A stretch of 64,000 bases of DNA, from assembly GCA_024036415.1 (NCBI GenBank), contig JAMWET010005007.1, positions 310,001 through 374,000 on the forward strand. Reading direction: 5' to 3'. This document shows positions 23,871 through 36,809 of the stretch, one piece after another; positions within the stretch are counted from its first letter, which is position 1; each line of letters begins with the position of its first letter. The notes beneath the pieces are model-generated. The model was not told the origin of the DNA. It worked only from the letters and a program-made list of their open reading frames with translations, and did no database searches. This DNA is from Prochilodus magdalenae (lineage: Eukaryota; Chordata; Actinopteri; Characiformes; Prochilodontidae). Position numbers and translations under genes: made by a program.

Positions 23871-24603
23871 GGCAGCAAGATGTGGGTCACATATGCACCA
23901 CCTTAGGGCCACGCCTCAGCCGAAAGTAGGTGACTCTGCTGTATCTATGCCAGATCTGTTTTGGGACAGGTAGGCCAAATGCATGGGCTAAATATGTGGG
24001 CCTTTTTTGGCTCACAGCCAGTACTGCCAGTGGGCCAGCAGTGCCGTATCTTTGCCAGATGTGACCCACATCCACCTGCTATCTGGGATTTAGCCTATTT
24101 AATTATTGCATTATTGTGACTAAACCGGAAGTTCAATGGGCATTTTGTGCAAGTGTTGATTAAAGCTTCTTCGGTCTTGCTAAGAATTGAACACATTTGT
24201 AGGCGGCTCACAGGCAGTTCATTTAAGCTTTATTTGGTAGATTCCGCTCACTTAACTCTTATGACCATCCGAGCAGACATAAAACGGCCATCTGTGGTGC
24301 CTTTAAAGAGGATCCTCGAAGAGATGATTATCCACTCTTCTGCCAGGATGGGCAAAGAGCGATGGGGTGGGACAGGGCGTAGGAAGTGCGTGACCTGGGA
24401 GAAGTATCTGGTTTCCTGTGCATTCCTGTGGAGGTTCAGCTTTTGTGTGGTGGAGAGATCTGGGGTTGCTTTGATGTGGGCCTTGCGGATGCAGAGCCAG
24501 CGCTGCTGCAGGACATTAGGCAGTGAACCTGGGGAGAGGAGTCATGGACCACAGCTGAGCATGCAGGACAAACAGATCAAAGAGTCTGTTTTTCCATTTT
24601 TCA

Positions 24604-24605
<2 letters not shown>

Positions 24606-24660
<55 letters not shown>

Positions 24661-24661
24661 G
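24606..24661 (+). repeat. (CT)n microsatellite
   Basis: More than twenty CT units. It gives the Ser-Leu run in the 219-codon frame at 24147-24806, which has no other recognisable content. Confidence 0.95.
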
Positions 24662-24669
24662 CCCTCTCT

Positions 24670-26980
24670 CTTATACTCATTTTCGTTTTTTTGTTTCTCT
24701 CAACTTGTCATTCCTGTTTTTATACCGTATACCACTTTTATACATGACACAATGTATTAGTGGTGTCAAAGTTTACACGTTAATATTATGCAGTAACTTC
24801 TTGTAATAATTTGAATGATTACCGATTTAGTCAAACACAAAAAAGCTGTATTATTGTATTGTGTCTGAAACAAGTTTCTGGATGTAGGCCACGCTTGTGT
24901 TCAGCCACATTGCATCAAAGAGCACTTGGGGCAGATTTGGTGGATGCCTTCCCTGACACAATTCTAAGGACTGTTTCCGGTAGATTGGAATTTTAGCCAC
25001 TGCTGGTAGACCCATATGACCTTACGCTTCCATACACCTGCAAATTCAGCTACTTACTTCACATTACTGTCTTTGGGACGTCCAGATATAATCAGTGCTT
25101 TTTACAAACCACTAAGATCTGCTTTGCGACCGATCTGTCGAATACCTATTGAGACATTCACTGCACTGTACCATCTTTTCTCAACCTCCGGTCACATGCT
25201 CCGCATCATCCTCATGCAGTGCCATCTGCAGGAGCCTGAAGTGACTACCATCTTAAACACACAAGGTGACTTATTTGTTGCCTGGTGAGTTTATATATCT
25301 GTGTTAAGTTTGGTTCCAACATCTAACGTGCTGCCTGTTCTTATCTAACTTTAATACATCCGATCCAGCCAATCAGGGCCTTCGGAGGAAGGTAATTAGC
25401 TGAAGTATAGGTGGCAGATTGTGTTTGAAACCTGACTATCCAGCTAGTTCTCCAGCCCCAGGGCTGGTGATTACTGCAGTAGCTTATTTAACAAAAAACG
25501 CTTTTCAATGTCAAGACCATTTTGTTGATTCTGACGTAAGGATTGTTTTTCTTTGGTTTGTTTGCAGAGTCAGGAGCGTCAGGACATCCTTTCACTCAAA
25601 ATATATCCAAAACAATACACTCTCATATATTCTGTTTATTCTACAGCAGTGAGTGTGCAGGCAGTGTTTCTCTGCACTGCCGACTGTGCTTCTGTTTCAC
25701 CTCTTCTCCACACCCCTCACCGACCCTGTCAGCTCAGAAAGAGAAACTTTAGCTGCAGGTGGAAGCTCAGTGGAGACTGCAGGTGGATTCCCATTCTAAC
25801 TTAGAGTGCATGCCCTCAGCCTTTAAAGCTACTAGTCAAAATGTTCCACTACAGAGGTGGATGAGCAAATTGCTGACAAGGTCAAGGTCATCTCTGTACT
25901 TGAGCCTTTATAAACCCAGCTCAGTTAAATTGAAGCCCAACTCTGTTAAAAATGCCCTTTCTCTTCTTACCTGTGATGCACCAGGACTGTAGCACAGAAG
26001 ACGGGGAAAGGCCTCCTAATAAACTGAGAGTGAGCACACATTTACTCTGCTTCTGGTTTAATTGCCATTTCATTATTGCCCATCTAATTAAGCTGGGTGG
26101 AGTGTGTACATGTGTGTGTGCACTGTAATCCCTGAGATGGCTTTATCTGGTCTGGCTCTTCTTCTCCAGACTGCAGTCCCAGGTCAGGATTAGTAAGGCC
26201 TGTCTGGGTGCCATTGACCCCTGCAGGGCGCACTGCCCATTCTCAGAGAAAATCTTACTGCTTCAGTTGATTAAATAGGTTACTGTGTCTTGTTGCTTGC
26301 TTTTAGAGGGCATTAGGTTCTTCACCTACTCATTTAAGTCTGTGCAGCAGCATTTGGGATGCCTAATGTTTAACCATGCTTAACTAGAAGTCATTTCTGC
26401 TGTGCTATGTTTGAGTTTCAAGCAGGGAAATTCCTAGTGTGACCTGTTAGCATCTGTTTGCTTTCAAAGTGATAACAGCTGAAAAGTACTGATTCAAAGG
26501 AACATAATAGATGTGTCTTTAAACTGCAGGGTTTTTCAGTCATGTCTATGCATTTTTCAGGAACTATTTTGAAAGTTGTTTATGGGAGTGCGGAATTTAG
26601 GTGTAGGTCCTAATGTAAGTACTTGCAGCAAGTTTATATGTACATGGGTTGAAATGCTTTTGCCCACTTGTTCCCAATGGGAGAGATTTTGTTTTACTCA
26701 CAGTTTTTTTCTCTGCACATCAAACACATACCGTGTAGCACATACAGTGTAGCATCTTTAGTAGTAGCAGTCCAGGTTGATCCTTTTGAAAAAACTTCCA
26801 CTACTTGTCTTTTTATAAGCCTCCTGTCTTTTCCTACCAAACAAATGAACTAGGTGGATGAAAACTAGTTACTAATTTACAAGTTACTGAGTACCCTAAA
26901 CTGTGTGATTTGATTATGCTGCCTGGCCAGCTGAAAGTCACTATTACTAAATTACTTAATTGTACTTAAAATACTTAAAA
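24670..26980. other. no feature recognised
   Basis: Non-repetitive intron sequence. Short open frames have no recognisable domains. Confidence 0.4.
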
Positions 26981-26987
26981 TAATTAC

Positions 26988-27235
26988 TCAAATCAAATCA
27001 AATCACTTTATTGTCACATCACATTTTCACAGGTGTGAAGGTGAGTGAAAAACTTAGGTGCGTAGTCCCTTACAGTACTTAAATACAAACATAGAAATAG
27101 ACAATAAATATATACAATACTAAACACAAAGTCTCTGTTACACTAATTTACAGTTATGAATAAAAGTTATGAATAAAAACTATGATATATGCAGATGTAC
27201 ACATTACCATATAGCACTATGGTAAGGCTGAGGTA
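26988..27235 (-). mobile_element. LINE/SINE-like tail, minus orientation
   Basis: (AAATC)n at 26992-27004 abuts CACTTTATTGTCACATCACA, the complement of a common fish non-LTR retroposon 3' end. The element body on the right is AT-rich and shows no coding frame. Confidence 0.45.
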
Positions 27236-27289
27236 GATGAGAGATGCAGGGTATATACAGGGCATAGAATATTATATTATATATGTATA

Positions 27290-28330
27290 TACACATATAT
27301 CTGGACGTGCCAAAGACCGTAGTGTGAAGGAAGTAGCTGAATTTGCAGGTGTATGGAAGCGTACAGTCATACGGGTCTACCAGCAGTGGCTAAAATCCCA
27401 ATCTACAGGAGGTGTCAGTAAATCTGTCTTTTTGCAGGGTTGCTTTTACTGCACTGATTACTATGTTTTATCTGGCAACAATTCTTTTTAACCCTAACTA
27501 ATACAGTGAGAAGCTTTTCATTGGTCAAACATCCATGTCTGAAGACGTATCCCATGTATGTAGAAGAGGTGTTACTGTGTTTCAGAAAGGTCAAACTATT
27601 GATCTGCAGCAAGGAAAGAAACTTGGGAAATTGGGGTAGGAATTGTACAACACATTAATAAACCCTGGAGGGATACTGAGCAAACTGCTAACATCGCCAA
27701 AGAAATGACTGTCTTAACTTAAATGCTTGATGAAGTCGAATCCTAAAACGGACCATAGATTTAGTGAAAAAAGGCTCAGATCTGCTAAGAAGCACAAGAG
27801 AAGTACAGTTATGTGGTCTAATAAGATCAGCGCAATGGATGAACAGGGTAGGCACATGAAGCCATGTGCCCATTATGTTTAGTGCCAACGGTACAAAACT
27901 CGGGAGACAGTGTTATGATATGTGGTGGCTTCAGTTGTTAATTATGTGACAGTAACATTAAGTCATCTGAATACTTGAAAGCACAGTATTACGATTTTTC
28001 CTCTCTGATGGCCTGGGCATTTAGCTGGATGACAATGCCAGAGACATTGGGCTCAAAATATGAAAGAGTAGTTCAGGGAGCATGAGGAATCATATTCACA
28101 TGTGAATTAGCCACCACAGAGTTCTGACCTTAACACCATTGGAAGTCTTTTTGATGTGCTGGAGAAGACCTTACAGAACGGTTTGACTGTCCTATGTATT
28201 GAATGAGTATGTATATCACATCTTGCTACTGTGGAACATGAGTGGCTGGGCATGAGTACATTATCAAGATCGTGCTGTTGACATTACTGAGAAAGAAATA
28301 GCATGGCTTTAATGGGAACTAGATTAACAT
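27290..28330 (+). pseudogene. Tc1/mariner transposase pseudogene, family B copy 1
   Basis: Conceptual translation gives the N-terminal helix-turn-helix (RSVKEVAEFAGVWKRTVIRV at 27320-27380), middle fragments such as LVKKGSDLLRSTR, and near 28120-28180 the block LNTIGSLFDVLEKTL, matching the Tc1 motif PDLNPIEHLWDVLE that precedes the catalytic Glu. Order and spacing fit one full-length but heavily decayed element of about 1 kb with many stops and frameshifts. Confidence 0.75.
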
Positions 28331-28399
28331 TTTCGTTAGCTAGGTCCAGTAGTTAAAATATATTTCTCAGACAAACTTGAGATGTTGGTACATCGTCCT

Positions 28400-29560
28400 C
28401 TTGTGTATAAGATAACAAATCTTCATCATCATCCGGCATCCTCTTAGTTTTAGCTCATTAGCTTCTCTGAGTAGGCAGCCTCTATTACTTGCGTCCTAGC
28501 ACAGTTGATGGACAGTTACAATGACATTGTGGCTTCAGCAAAAGGGGGATGTGCAGCCAGAAGCAGTGCTTGAATGGCAGTGTGGACGCAATGCCTGAGC
28601 CAGCCCGATATTTGTCCTGTACTTTGTTATTGCTCCATGAAATGGACAGTGCTCCTCACTGGTTAGCAACCCGAGCTTGTCACAAATCACATTCTTTTTA
28701 ATGATCATGCCACAAACAGACCACAGTGAAGATAAAGAACCTCTTTTGGTACAGAGAATTCAATTGTACCGTTCCAAATGGGCCTCATCTCTCAGAGGGG
28801 TGCGGCATTGTTTGTCCACAGCCTGAAGAGGAACAGAGCAGAAATAAGCCCTTGCTCCATCACCTTGCTACTTTCTCTAGTTGGTATATTGTTTTACCCT
28901 GTACATTTTTGGAAGTGTTTTGAGATTGAAAGCAGTATCTGAGCCGCTTAGGGAAATGAGATGAAACAAATCCAAAAACCACCTGCCGCATTATGATTCA
29001 CTGAACAATAACGGGCGGAATGTGTACTATGCTTCTAAGACCTTTGCTTATGCTACAGATTTAAAGTTCTTACTGAGCTGGTTCCAAGATCAACTTGGGC
29101 TTGTTTTCAGGGCACAGATTTGGACAAAGTACTGTCTTTTTGGATAAAGATTAATGGTAATCTGTGTCCAGGGACTCGGCCCAATCTGCCTATTTCTGAA
29201 GCTCTCGCTGCATTTCTCCTCATAAAGCATCTTGCCAGTTTTTTTGGAACTTGGTTTTTTGGCTTGTTGTCATAGCACTTCATGCTAAAGTGTCAAGTTG
29301 CAATGTATACTTCTCTTAGAATTTTCAGCAGTTATTGTCAAAAGTTCAGAATTAAAATCTTAATTATTCCACCTATATTTTATAATGATTTATTCAAGCA
29401 GCACCAAACTGCCTAGTTGTGACGTCCTCACTGTATTTATCATAGCAAACAGTCAGATTATCAGTTAGGTAATGGTAAGTAAATTTAAATGGTTGCAATG
29501 GAACCGAAACTGTATTTAGATTGGCATAGTTAGTGTTTGGTACATAGAATGTGACTGTGA
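28400..29560. other. no feature recognised
   Basis: Intron sequence between two family B fragments. No coding signal was seen. Confidence 0.4.
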
Positions 29561-29569
29561 TTGTAATTG

Positions 29570-29790
29570 CATTTGGGCATGCCAAAGGCCATAGTGCAAA
29601 GGAAATAGTTGTATTTGTAGGTGTATAGAATTATACGGTCATACAGGCTGCCGACGGTGGCAAAACTCCCAGTCTACAGGCATTTGTTATAAGAAGAGTG
29701 CCAGGAAAGGCATCCATCAAATCTGGCCCAGCTGTGCAATTATTTAATGCAAGAGTGGCTGAAACATTAATGCCACCTACATCTGGAATG
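29570..29790 (+). pseudogene. Tc1/mariner remnant, family B copy 2
   Basis: It parallels 27300-27420 base by base: a GCCAAAGGCCATAGTGCAAA phrase corresponds to GCCAAAGACCGTAGTGTGAA there, followed by the same GTGTATGGAAGCG-like and ACGGTCATAC words. Only the N-terminal part is left, with in-frame stops. Confidence 0.7.
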
Positions 29791-29999
29791 TAGTTTATGC
29801 CAGATCAAAATGTTTGTGATGTGAGGTACTACACGCTGTTAGATACGTCATTGGTTCAGGTTATGTTGGTTCCAGTGTTGATCAGTTTTAGGTGTTATCT
29901 TTACCTCTTTCATAATTTCAGTGGGAGAGCTGAACGCCAGAGTTGGTTTCTTACCCACAACGTAGTATCAAGACACCTCAGTTTAGATGTTGCTGAATG

Positions 30000-31190
30000 T
30001 AGCCTAGCGTATGTTGGTTTGAGCACATGCTAGTTATGGTCTGTGGTTTAATTTCCTTACTGGGCTGTTTGTTCCTGCCTGACTTCTTTAGCAAAGCAAT
30101 TCATGTTCAGAGCTCGTTCTGCCTCTTTCTAAGTAACGGGCACCTTTCTCATTGTTCGAGGTGTGTTTTAGCATGCCATATGTGCTAGCGTAGCTGTAAA
30201 AGCTACATGATGTTTTTGCTAATGTGCTCCCTCTGCTCGGAGGACGTGATCGGCTAGCTAAACTGCCCCAAGTCTGGCGAGTTGAAATTGATGGCTGAGA
30301 AAAGTGTGAGCATGTCCGGGGGGGCGGGGGGGCGAACAGAGAATGGGCAACAGGGCTGAACAGCGTGTTATTTGCAGGGAGTTAAGAGGTACTTGTGCCA
30401 AGCGGGTGCAGAGGTCACAGCTGCCAGGACTGTCTTTGGAGACTTGTAGCCTGTTGTTAGGGTGAGATCGTCTACATGGAGGTAACCTCTAAATTGTTTC
30501 GCCACAGATCACGGACTGGAAAGAAGCAGTCTGCATTTATTATTTCCTCTAGTTTTGCAGAACGTTCCATCGATCCTCTATTCTTCTTTGTTCAGGACAA
30601 CTTCAACTTTTCTTTTGCCACAGCAGTTTGCTGTCTCTATTGATCCCCAAAGGGAAGTGCATTTGAAAGTCATTTTATTCAGGCCATAAAACAGTCATTT
30701 CTTTGATAGATTGCCTGAAATAATCCTTTATAAATATTTATCAGTAGGCTAATTTTGTGCCAACAAAGTAATGGAAGTGCTGATGCTACCATAGTCCTGC
30801 GGGTGAATCTTTACCCCCGGGGCATGTTGGAGATCTAGCCCTGGAACTTGGACAATTCATATGCAGTGTTGATCAGTATTTATCTAGCGCTGGCCTTTTT
30901 GCCAACTAACGGCAAATCTTTTGACAAGGCTCTGAATATGAGGCCATAAAAGAGGTAAGCAAAGTTTCGTAAATGAGGATGTAAGCTGCTTGTGCTCCAA
31001 GGGCTTCACCTACATGTTGTTAGTACTTTGCAAACTTTCTGAACATCAAGCTTGTTTCTTGACTTCACACACTCTCATGCATTTCTCTCTTGGGTTGCTA
31101 AAAAGTAAAACTAAAGTAGCAGGGGCAAATCAGGGCCTCATGAGACATGTGAATGACATCAGAAGACATGTGAATAATTAAAGCCTCATG
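30000..31190. other. unique intron sequence with a G-run cluster
   Basis: Runs of seven and seven G flank a GC at 30318-30335 on the plus strand, a candidate G-quadruplex. No gene was seen. Confidence 0.4.
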
Positions 31191-31194
31191 CTTG

Positions 31195-31710
31195 GCCACG
31201 CATGTGACAAGGACGGGCCTTATTGCTGTACCTGATTGACCCAACAGCCACAGTTTTGAACATTTAGCGGGGAGTAATGTCCTCCATGAGTTATGGTGCC
31301 AGCACCATTGGCAGACGACTGCACAACGCAGGACCACATGCACGCAGACTGTTATGACGAGTGCCCTTACGCCACGTCAGCGTAACCAAAGACTGTAATG
31401 GTGTCGTGCCAGACTGTCAAGGAGTGACTCAGAATGGTAGCATGTCATCTTCAGTGATGAGTCCCACTTTTGTCTTGGTGGGATGACCAAAGAATTTGTG
31501 TGTGGGGGCACATTGGTCAGCACCAAGATGAACGGTTTGTTGTCATGCATCACATGTCCAGAATGCCTGGAGTAACTCCACCCCCACCCCTTCTGCAAAA
31601 TATGCATGAACTGTGTGAGAATATTTAAGCTGCATGGGATGTTTTATCACAAGACACCATTAGTATTATCTACAATTCCATTCCGAGTCACCCGGCGTGT
31701 TGCATTAGCA
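31195..31710 (+). pseudogene. Tc1-like transposase remnant, family A copy 3 (plus)
   Basis: On the plus strand near 31440-31630 it encodes VIFSDESHFCLGGMTK, containing the second DDE aspartate in its usual FSDES setting, then a CVGAHW-like segment and LLQNMHELCENI, the conserved C-terminal block. Frameshifts separate the blocks. It is the mirror-orientation sibling of the copies at 12420 and 44490. Confidence 0.8.
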
Positions 31711-31714
31711 AATA

Positions 31715-31786
31715 TGGTGTCCCTACTTAGAGCAACTGTAGAGCAACTTAGAGTAACTGTAGAGCAACTTAGAGTAACTGTATATG
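31715..31786 (+). repeat. 21-bp tandem repeat, about 3 copies
   Basis: AGAGCAACTTAGAGTAACTG recurs with a 21-bp period at the downstream edge of the family A fragment. Confidence 0.8.
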
Positions 31787-31799
31787 GTGGCTTTTCACT

Positions 31800-34700
31800 G
31801 TGATTTATTTAAATGTTGAGGTCTTGTGGGTAAATGCAGACCGTCTTTTACAGAAAGGAAAGCCAATATTTTAACACCCAGCACTGAAGGCTTCAAACCA
31901 TCAGTAAAACCATTCTTTTGGCCTTGTGTGTACATAATTCACATGCTTCTCCAAGTTTCATCACTTCGACTACTTTTCAGTGCATGCGCAATCATCTGAT
32001 TCACTCAGGGATCTGGAGTGCAATCAATGTTACAAACTGCTCCTCCATATGTTTCATGCAGTTACACATTTCCACCAGAGTGGTCTTCAGATCCCAAAGC
32101 TTACAAATGAAAAACAGCCATTTAATGTGTGTTTCAAATACACCATGTGTATCTTAGCATCTTTCTACACACAGACTAGAAATGCCATTGTTCTAGTATT
32201 CATTACATCTAATGACAACGTTTACAGGAGTGCATTACACCAGTTCTGCTATGAGGCGTCGTGTTTTAATGCCATGTAAATGTAGCGTTAGTATGCTTGA
32301 GGCCTCGTTCTTGTCAGAGGCAATGTCACCAGACTGGTCACCAGGCCTTTTGTAGAGAAAGCAGCTGGGCAACAAAAACTTATCCACTTCAGTTTGTGTC
32401 CAGCAGAATCTTTCCTTTCTGTCCTGGGACTCCGGCCACTTTTGCTGCACTCTAATTAGATTTCTGCTTATGTACTCCTTTGCCCTGCTGTGCTTTGTGG
32501 CCCGGAGGTACGTGGCTCTTCACTGAAATGTGCTGTGTAATGAACTGGGCGACCTGACATAGCCTTTGTTTGTGTGGGCTCTATCAATGTCCTGGTAAGA
32601 TGTAGGTCTATAGTACCAGGGCTTTCAGGACCGGCACACCACAGTCTGAAGGATGTGTTTTGGCTGGACGAGGTCATTGTGTGCCAAGTGCCTTCATGAA
32701 CTGTGTACTCACGCTGTTGGTTGGAACCAGAAGGCTGTGGGGGTGACGGGGCGGGGGGTGTTATTTTCCAAGCCTAGTGTGGTTGTCCTACAAAGAGGCT
32801 CTGTTCCCCCGGAGGGACCCCTGACTTAGAGGGGGCAGTGTGATGATGTCATTCAGGAGCACATTATGGTCTAATAATGAGAGAGTGGCCTCCTGTGGTG
32901 GAAGAAATGCCTCCTGCTACCAGCGGGAAAAGAACAGTCCCTACTGGTGGAATAAGCAGAACTTTAGTGGCTTTGTTGTTGTGGTATATCCAAGAAATCA
33001 CAACATGAATTTATTATTTTGTATTCACCTTTTTCAGTACACTGTTTGCAAGACAGTATGCACAGTGAATTCAAAAGGAGAGTGAATGACATCGGACATC
33101 CCTAAACCACACCGGGTGGGCCGCAAGTCCAGCTTAATGATTGTGGAAACGCTGGATCCAGTTTGTTAATGTGTTTTTACCCATTTGTAGGCTTCTTCCT
33201 GGTTCCTTCTTTGTGTAAAGAGGCTTTGCACTGCTACTGCAACTACGCTGGGTCTATTTCTGTTTTGGTAAACTTATGAGTATAGTGAATTATGAGAATT
33301 GTGAATTATGAGTATTGTGATGCTAGGCTGTATTTTTACCTGTAGTTGCTGGGCAACAAAATTCTTTTGTAGGAAAACAGTTCAAAAATGTGTTTAGGAG
33401 TAACTGAGTTAAAGACTAACCTCTGAGAGGTTTAGCAGGACTGCACTGAGATTATACTATAAATCAAAGTAGGGAAGTGTGCATAGCGGCACACACTGAG
33501 TAATCCACATTTCATGCTTCAGCTGCAGTACTGAAGCGTAGTTTTGTTTTTTTCTGTAAATGCTTCATCATTTCTGTTTCTCATGCATGGTCTAAAAGCT
33601 CTATGTCCTTTTAAAGCTGTTTAAATGCATTGCACATGCTACTTCCCTTGTGCTGCTGATGGACCGTTAAGAATTTCTGTCATTATAAACCACTCATGTG
33701 TACTTAATATGACGGCTTCCATATACGAGGCACATGTTGCACTTTGTCCTACATTAGGGCCATCTCTAAGTCATTAGAGAGAAACATTATGATGGAATTT
33801 GAGAGCTTTATAGAGGTATTTTATATTCTAAAGCCAGGGAAAAAGGCAATTAAAGTCTACAGATTGTGTTAGAAAACCCATGTTAGGCAAGTGAAGCTCA
33901 GATTCTCCAAAGTTGTCCTGTTTGTGTGAGTTGGTCCTCTTGGTTAGATATCAGGTTCAATATTTACTTTCGAGGTGAATAAATAGCACCTGCCCTCTTG
34001 GTTCGCATACCACGTGGTGTAACCTCCACTGCACCAATGAGCTCACACCCTCGGGTTGTTTACCAGGCCTGAAGCTGACCAATAGCTGGTGAAGTGATGA
34101 GTAAGGTGTCTGGGAGATGTATGTTTGTGTCAGGCGTGGCTATTTTTCAACCAAAGTTGCGGTTAACACTAGCAGGAGGCAGACACATTCCTCTGTTGCC
34201 TGTTATACTGCGTACAGTGCAGGTGAGCAGGAAGGCAGCGTGAGATGGTATGCAATTTGTTAGTGTCAAATTTGACTTTCTGACAAGGTTCAGTCAGGGT
34301 TTCTTCCTGTCACGTGGTATCAAATGCCAGTGTCTATTGCACAGGAAGCTTGCATAACAATGAAAATGGTCAGCTGTGGGCTATGCCAGGAAAGTCTGAC
34401 AATTCAATATGATAAAAATAGCTCAGGCCTTTTGGGAGGGCACCAAACGAGTGCAGTAAGGTGGAAAGTGTGTTGGTGTGCACTGAGGACAGTGTGTTAG
34501 GGCTGAGATATGTCTAGACGAAGAGGGGAGGGCACGAGGAGAAATAATACAAAATCAACTTTTTACTGACATCATGTTTCTATTAGAGCAATATTAATTA
34601 CATGGATTTTCTAAATATTACAATCACTTTATTTTACTAAGTATGTTACAAGAACAAGGAGGTTATGTATGAATCCAAAAACATAAATTTCCTTTATACA

Positions 34701-35385
34701 GATTATCCATATCTGTTCTTGTATGTAATCTTGTCATTTGTGCTCATGTGTGCTACCAGCTACTATATGAATATGAACAGCGGTGAGAGCAGAAATGTCT
34801 GGTGGCTGAGAAGACCCAAAGAACTGCCAACACAGAAAACTCTTTAACCAAATGACAAAATACACTGTAAAATAGAATACATTAAGAAAATTCAAAATTA
34901 CAAGGCAACTTAATGCACTAATTTTTTGAGTTTTGAGGTCTTAAACTTTAAACTTAAACCTTTAAGTTAAAAACACCTTTAGCTTTTTTAACGAATTAGC
35001 TTTTGTTAAGATAATTTATAATAATAATATTTTTTAATGTATGTTTTTATTCACAAGAAAGATTATCTGGGATAGAGCTGCAGGTATTTATAGCATGAAT
35101 ATTCTCATACAATGCCATCCGCAGTAGTTACACCATCTTTACAGGCAAGGTGACAAGTTGTTTGACTGTTGAGTTAATTATGACTGTATTGTAATGGCTT
35201 TTCATGGTAGTGTATAACTACAGTAGTATATATCTGAGATGTGAGATAGATAAGTAGACACCTGAGTTAACCATGACCTTACTGGAATATAAGTGTCTGC
35301 GGTCTTATGAGCTTCAGTTGTGAGAGTCTTCCTAAACATTTCTGTTGTGCTGTGGGCTCACTTAAGTTGAATATGTTTTCTGGAT
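31800..35385. other. unique-looking intron sequence
   Basis: No gene or full element was recognised. A G-rich stretch lies near 32738-32760, and a 16-bp imperfect triplicate (TATGAGTATAGTGAAT and variants) at 33277-33320. Open frames here are under 100 codons without motifs. Confidence 0.4.
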
Positions 35386-35386
35386 T

Positions 35387-35600
35387 TATTTATTCATCAT
35401 CTAAACTACTTACCCTCCTGGGTTGCTTATGGGGCAGAAGGCAGTAAACACTCTGGACAGGCTGCCAGTCCATCACAAAGCAGACACACAGACATGCACA
35501 TTTACTTCCACACTTACACCGAAGGGCAATCTAGCAAGCTGGTCACTTGGCTGGGGAATTGAACCTTCTTGCTATGCTACACGCTGCACGACTGTAGCAT
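35387..35600 (+). mobile_element. dispersed fish repeat, copy 2
   Basis: It shares with 10433-10552 the words TTATTTATTCATCATCTAAA, GGCAGAAGGCAGTAAACACT and CTGGACAGGC, and continues with CACACTTACACCGAAGGGCA, present in the long form of this family. The longest copy in the window. Confidence 0.7.
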
Positions 35601-35959
35601 AATTTATAATCACTCTTTATTGTACTCTGCATAGGGTCTTATTGGTCAAACCACTAAGAGCTCAGCAAACTCTTTGTTGAAGCATCTGATCATGCGATAT
35701 GAAGCCTATGGATAAAGACCCCCCTGCTAAACAAGTCCGCCTCACCCAAACCTAGGGCTGATTGAATTTTTGTTCAGGTACATCTCAGAAATGTAAACAT
35801 TGTGCTCTTAAAGACTTTATTTTGCTGTGTGTTTCTAGAGGCTAGTTTCTCTTGACATGTTCTGTAAAACCTCCTAACAGTAACTACGAAAGAATGCATT
35901 TGTGGGAGGTACATAGAAAGGTCAGTTGAGTTTCTGCTGACTGACCTCCCCATTGGAGC

Positions 35960-36263
35960 ACTGCAGTTTGGAGAGCGCGCGAGAGAGAGAGGAGGGGTTG
36001 GATCTGATAAGCTATGAGGCGTGCTCTGAGTGAGAGAGAGTGAGTTAGATCTTTGATGAGCTGTGAGATACTTTTGCCACGAGTGAAACTGCAGGAAAAG
36101 TCGTTCCTGGGGGAAGCGTGGGAGATCGGAGTGATTTGTGCCCGCCAGCTCTCATCACTCCAGGAGGATAACAGGTGCCGTGAGAGCTCCTTTCCCTTCC
36201 TGTTGCTGCCTGGAGGATCTGTTCTCGAATGAGGAAGTAGATAAACAGCACTTCCTTTGCAAG
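35960..36263 (+). promoter_or_regulatory. candidate second internal promoter / noncoding first exon
   Basis: A purine-rich GAGA block at 35976-36045 is followed by a GC-richer, repeat-free leader with several CACTTCCT/TTCCCTTCC words (ETS-like) and a strong donor, AAG then GTGAGA, at 36264. No ATG in it joins in frame with the WW2 exon. If used, translation would probably start in the linker exon (ATG 60231). This is a structural guess with no transcript support. Confidence 0.25.
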
Positions 36264-36802
36264 GTGAGACAGTTCGCAGGCTGTGGTAACTGTGCAGGTA
36301 GAGAAGACAGAGCAGCTGATGGAAAAGGGTGCTCGAAGCTCAGAACTATCATTTGGCTTTTACTCGGGCTTGGAGGTTTTTTGGTTAGTAGTGCGGCTTC
36401 TTTGATGAACCTCTTAGATCTGCGGCAGTGGTAAGATGTCTGTGCTGGGCGGGAACGCCCTGGGGCATGTGCCTTTTCAGCAACGCTGCCAAAAGTAATA
36501 GTTTGGTGTATTTGATAAGGGATTACCCGCCAGCTTCTTGCTTGCTGTGGTGCGGCACGCCGGCTGAACCTTGGACTCTGAAGTTTGCCAGTTGTTCCCT
36601 CTCGGCAGGAGGGACTATGTAAATCAACAGAGTAAACATGTTCCAGCCAGACCGGGCAGGGGGAGAATTCCACAGCTGAGAAAATAGGCTGTGTGATGAG
36701 AAACGAGGAAATAACCACGCCACTAAAGTCTTTCAAGGGCAGTTGCTCATAATCAAAACGTAAGTCCTGTGCTGAGTTCGGTTTGCCCTGCATGACTGCC
36801 AA
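36155..36802 (-). other. 215-codon open frame, unrecognised
   Basis: The longest ATG frame in the window apart from a simple-repeat one. It is rich in Ser, Pro, Arg and Cys, without a signal peptide, transmembrane segment or familiar motif. It lies antisense to a GC-richer unique segment that may hold a promoter, and higher GC lowers the stop frequency. It is probably not coding, but it is reported because of its length. Confidence 0.15.
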
Positions 36803-36809
36803 GGAAAGT

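Noticed and set aside
24147..24806. 219-codon open frame, the longest in the window
   Set aside because: It runs through a long CT microsatellite that yields alternating Ser-Leu, and the rest has no motif or exon signals. Low-complexity artefact.
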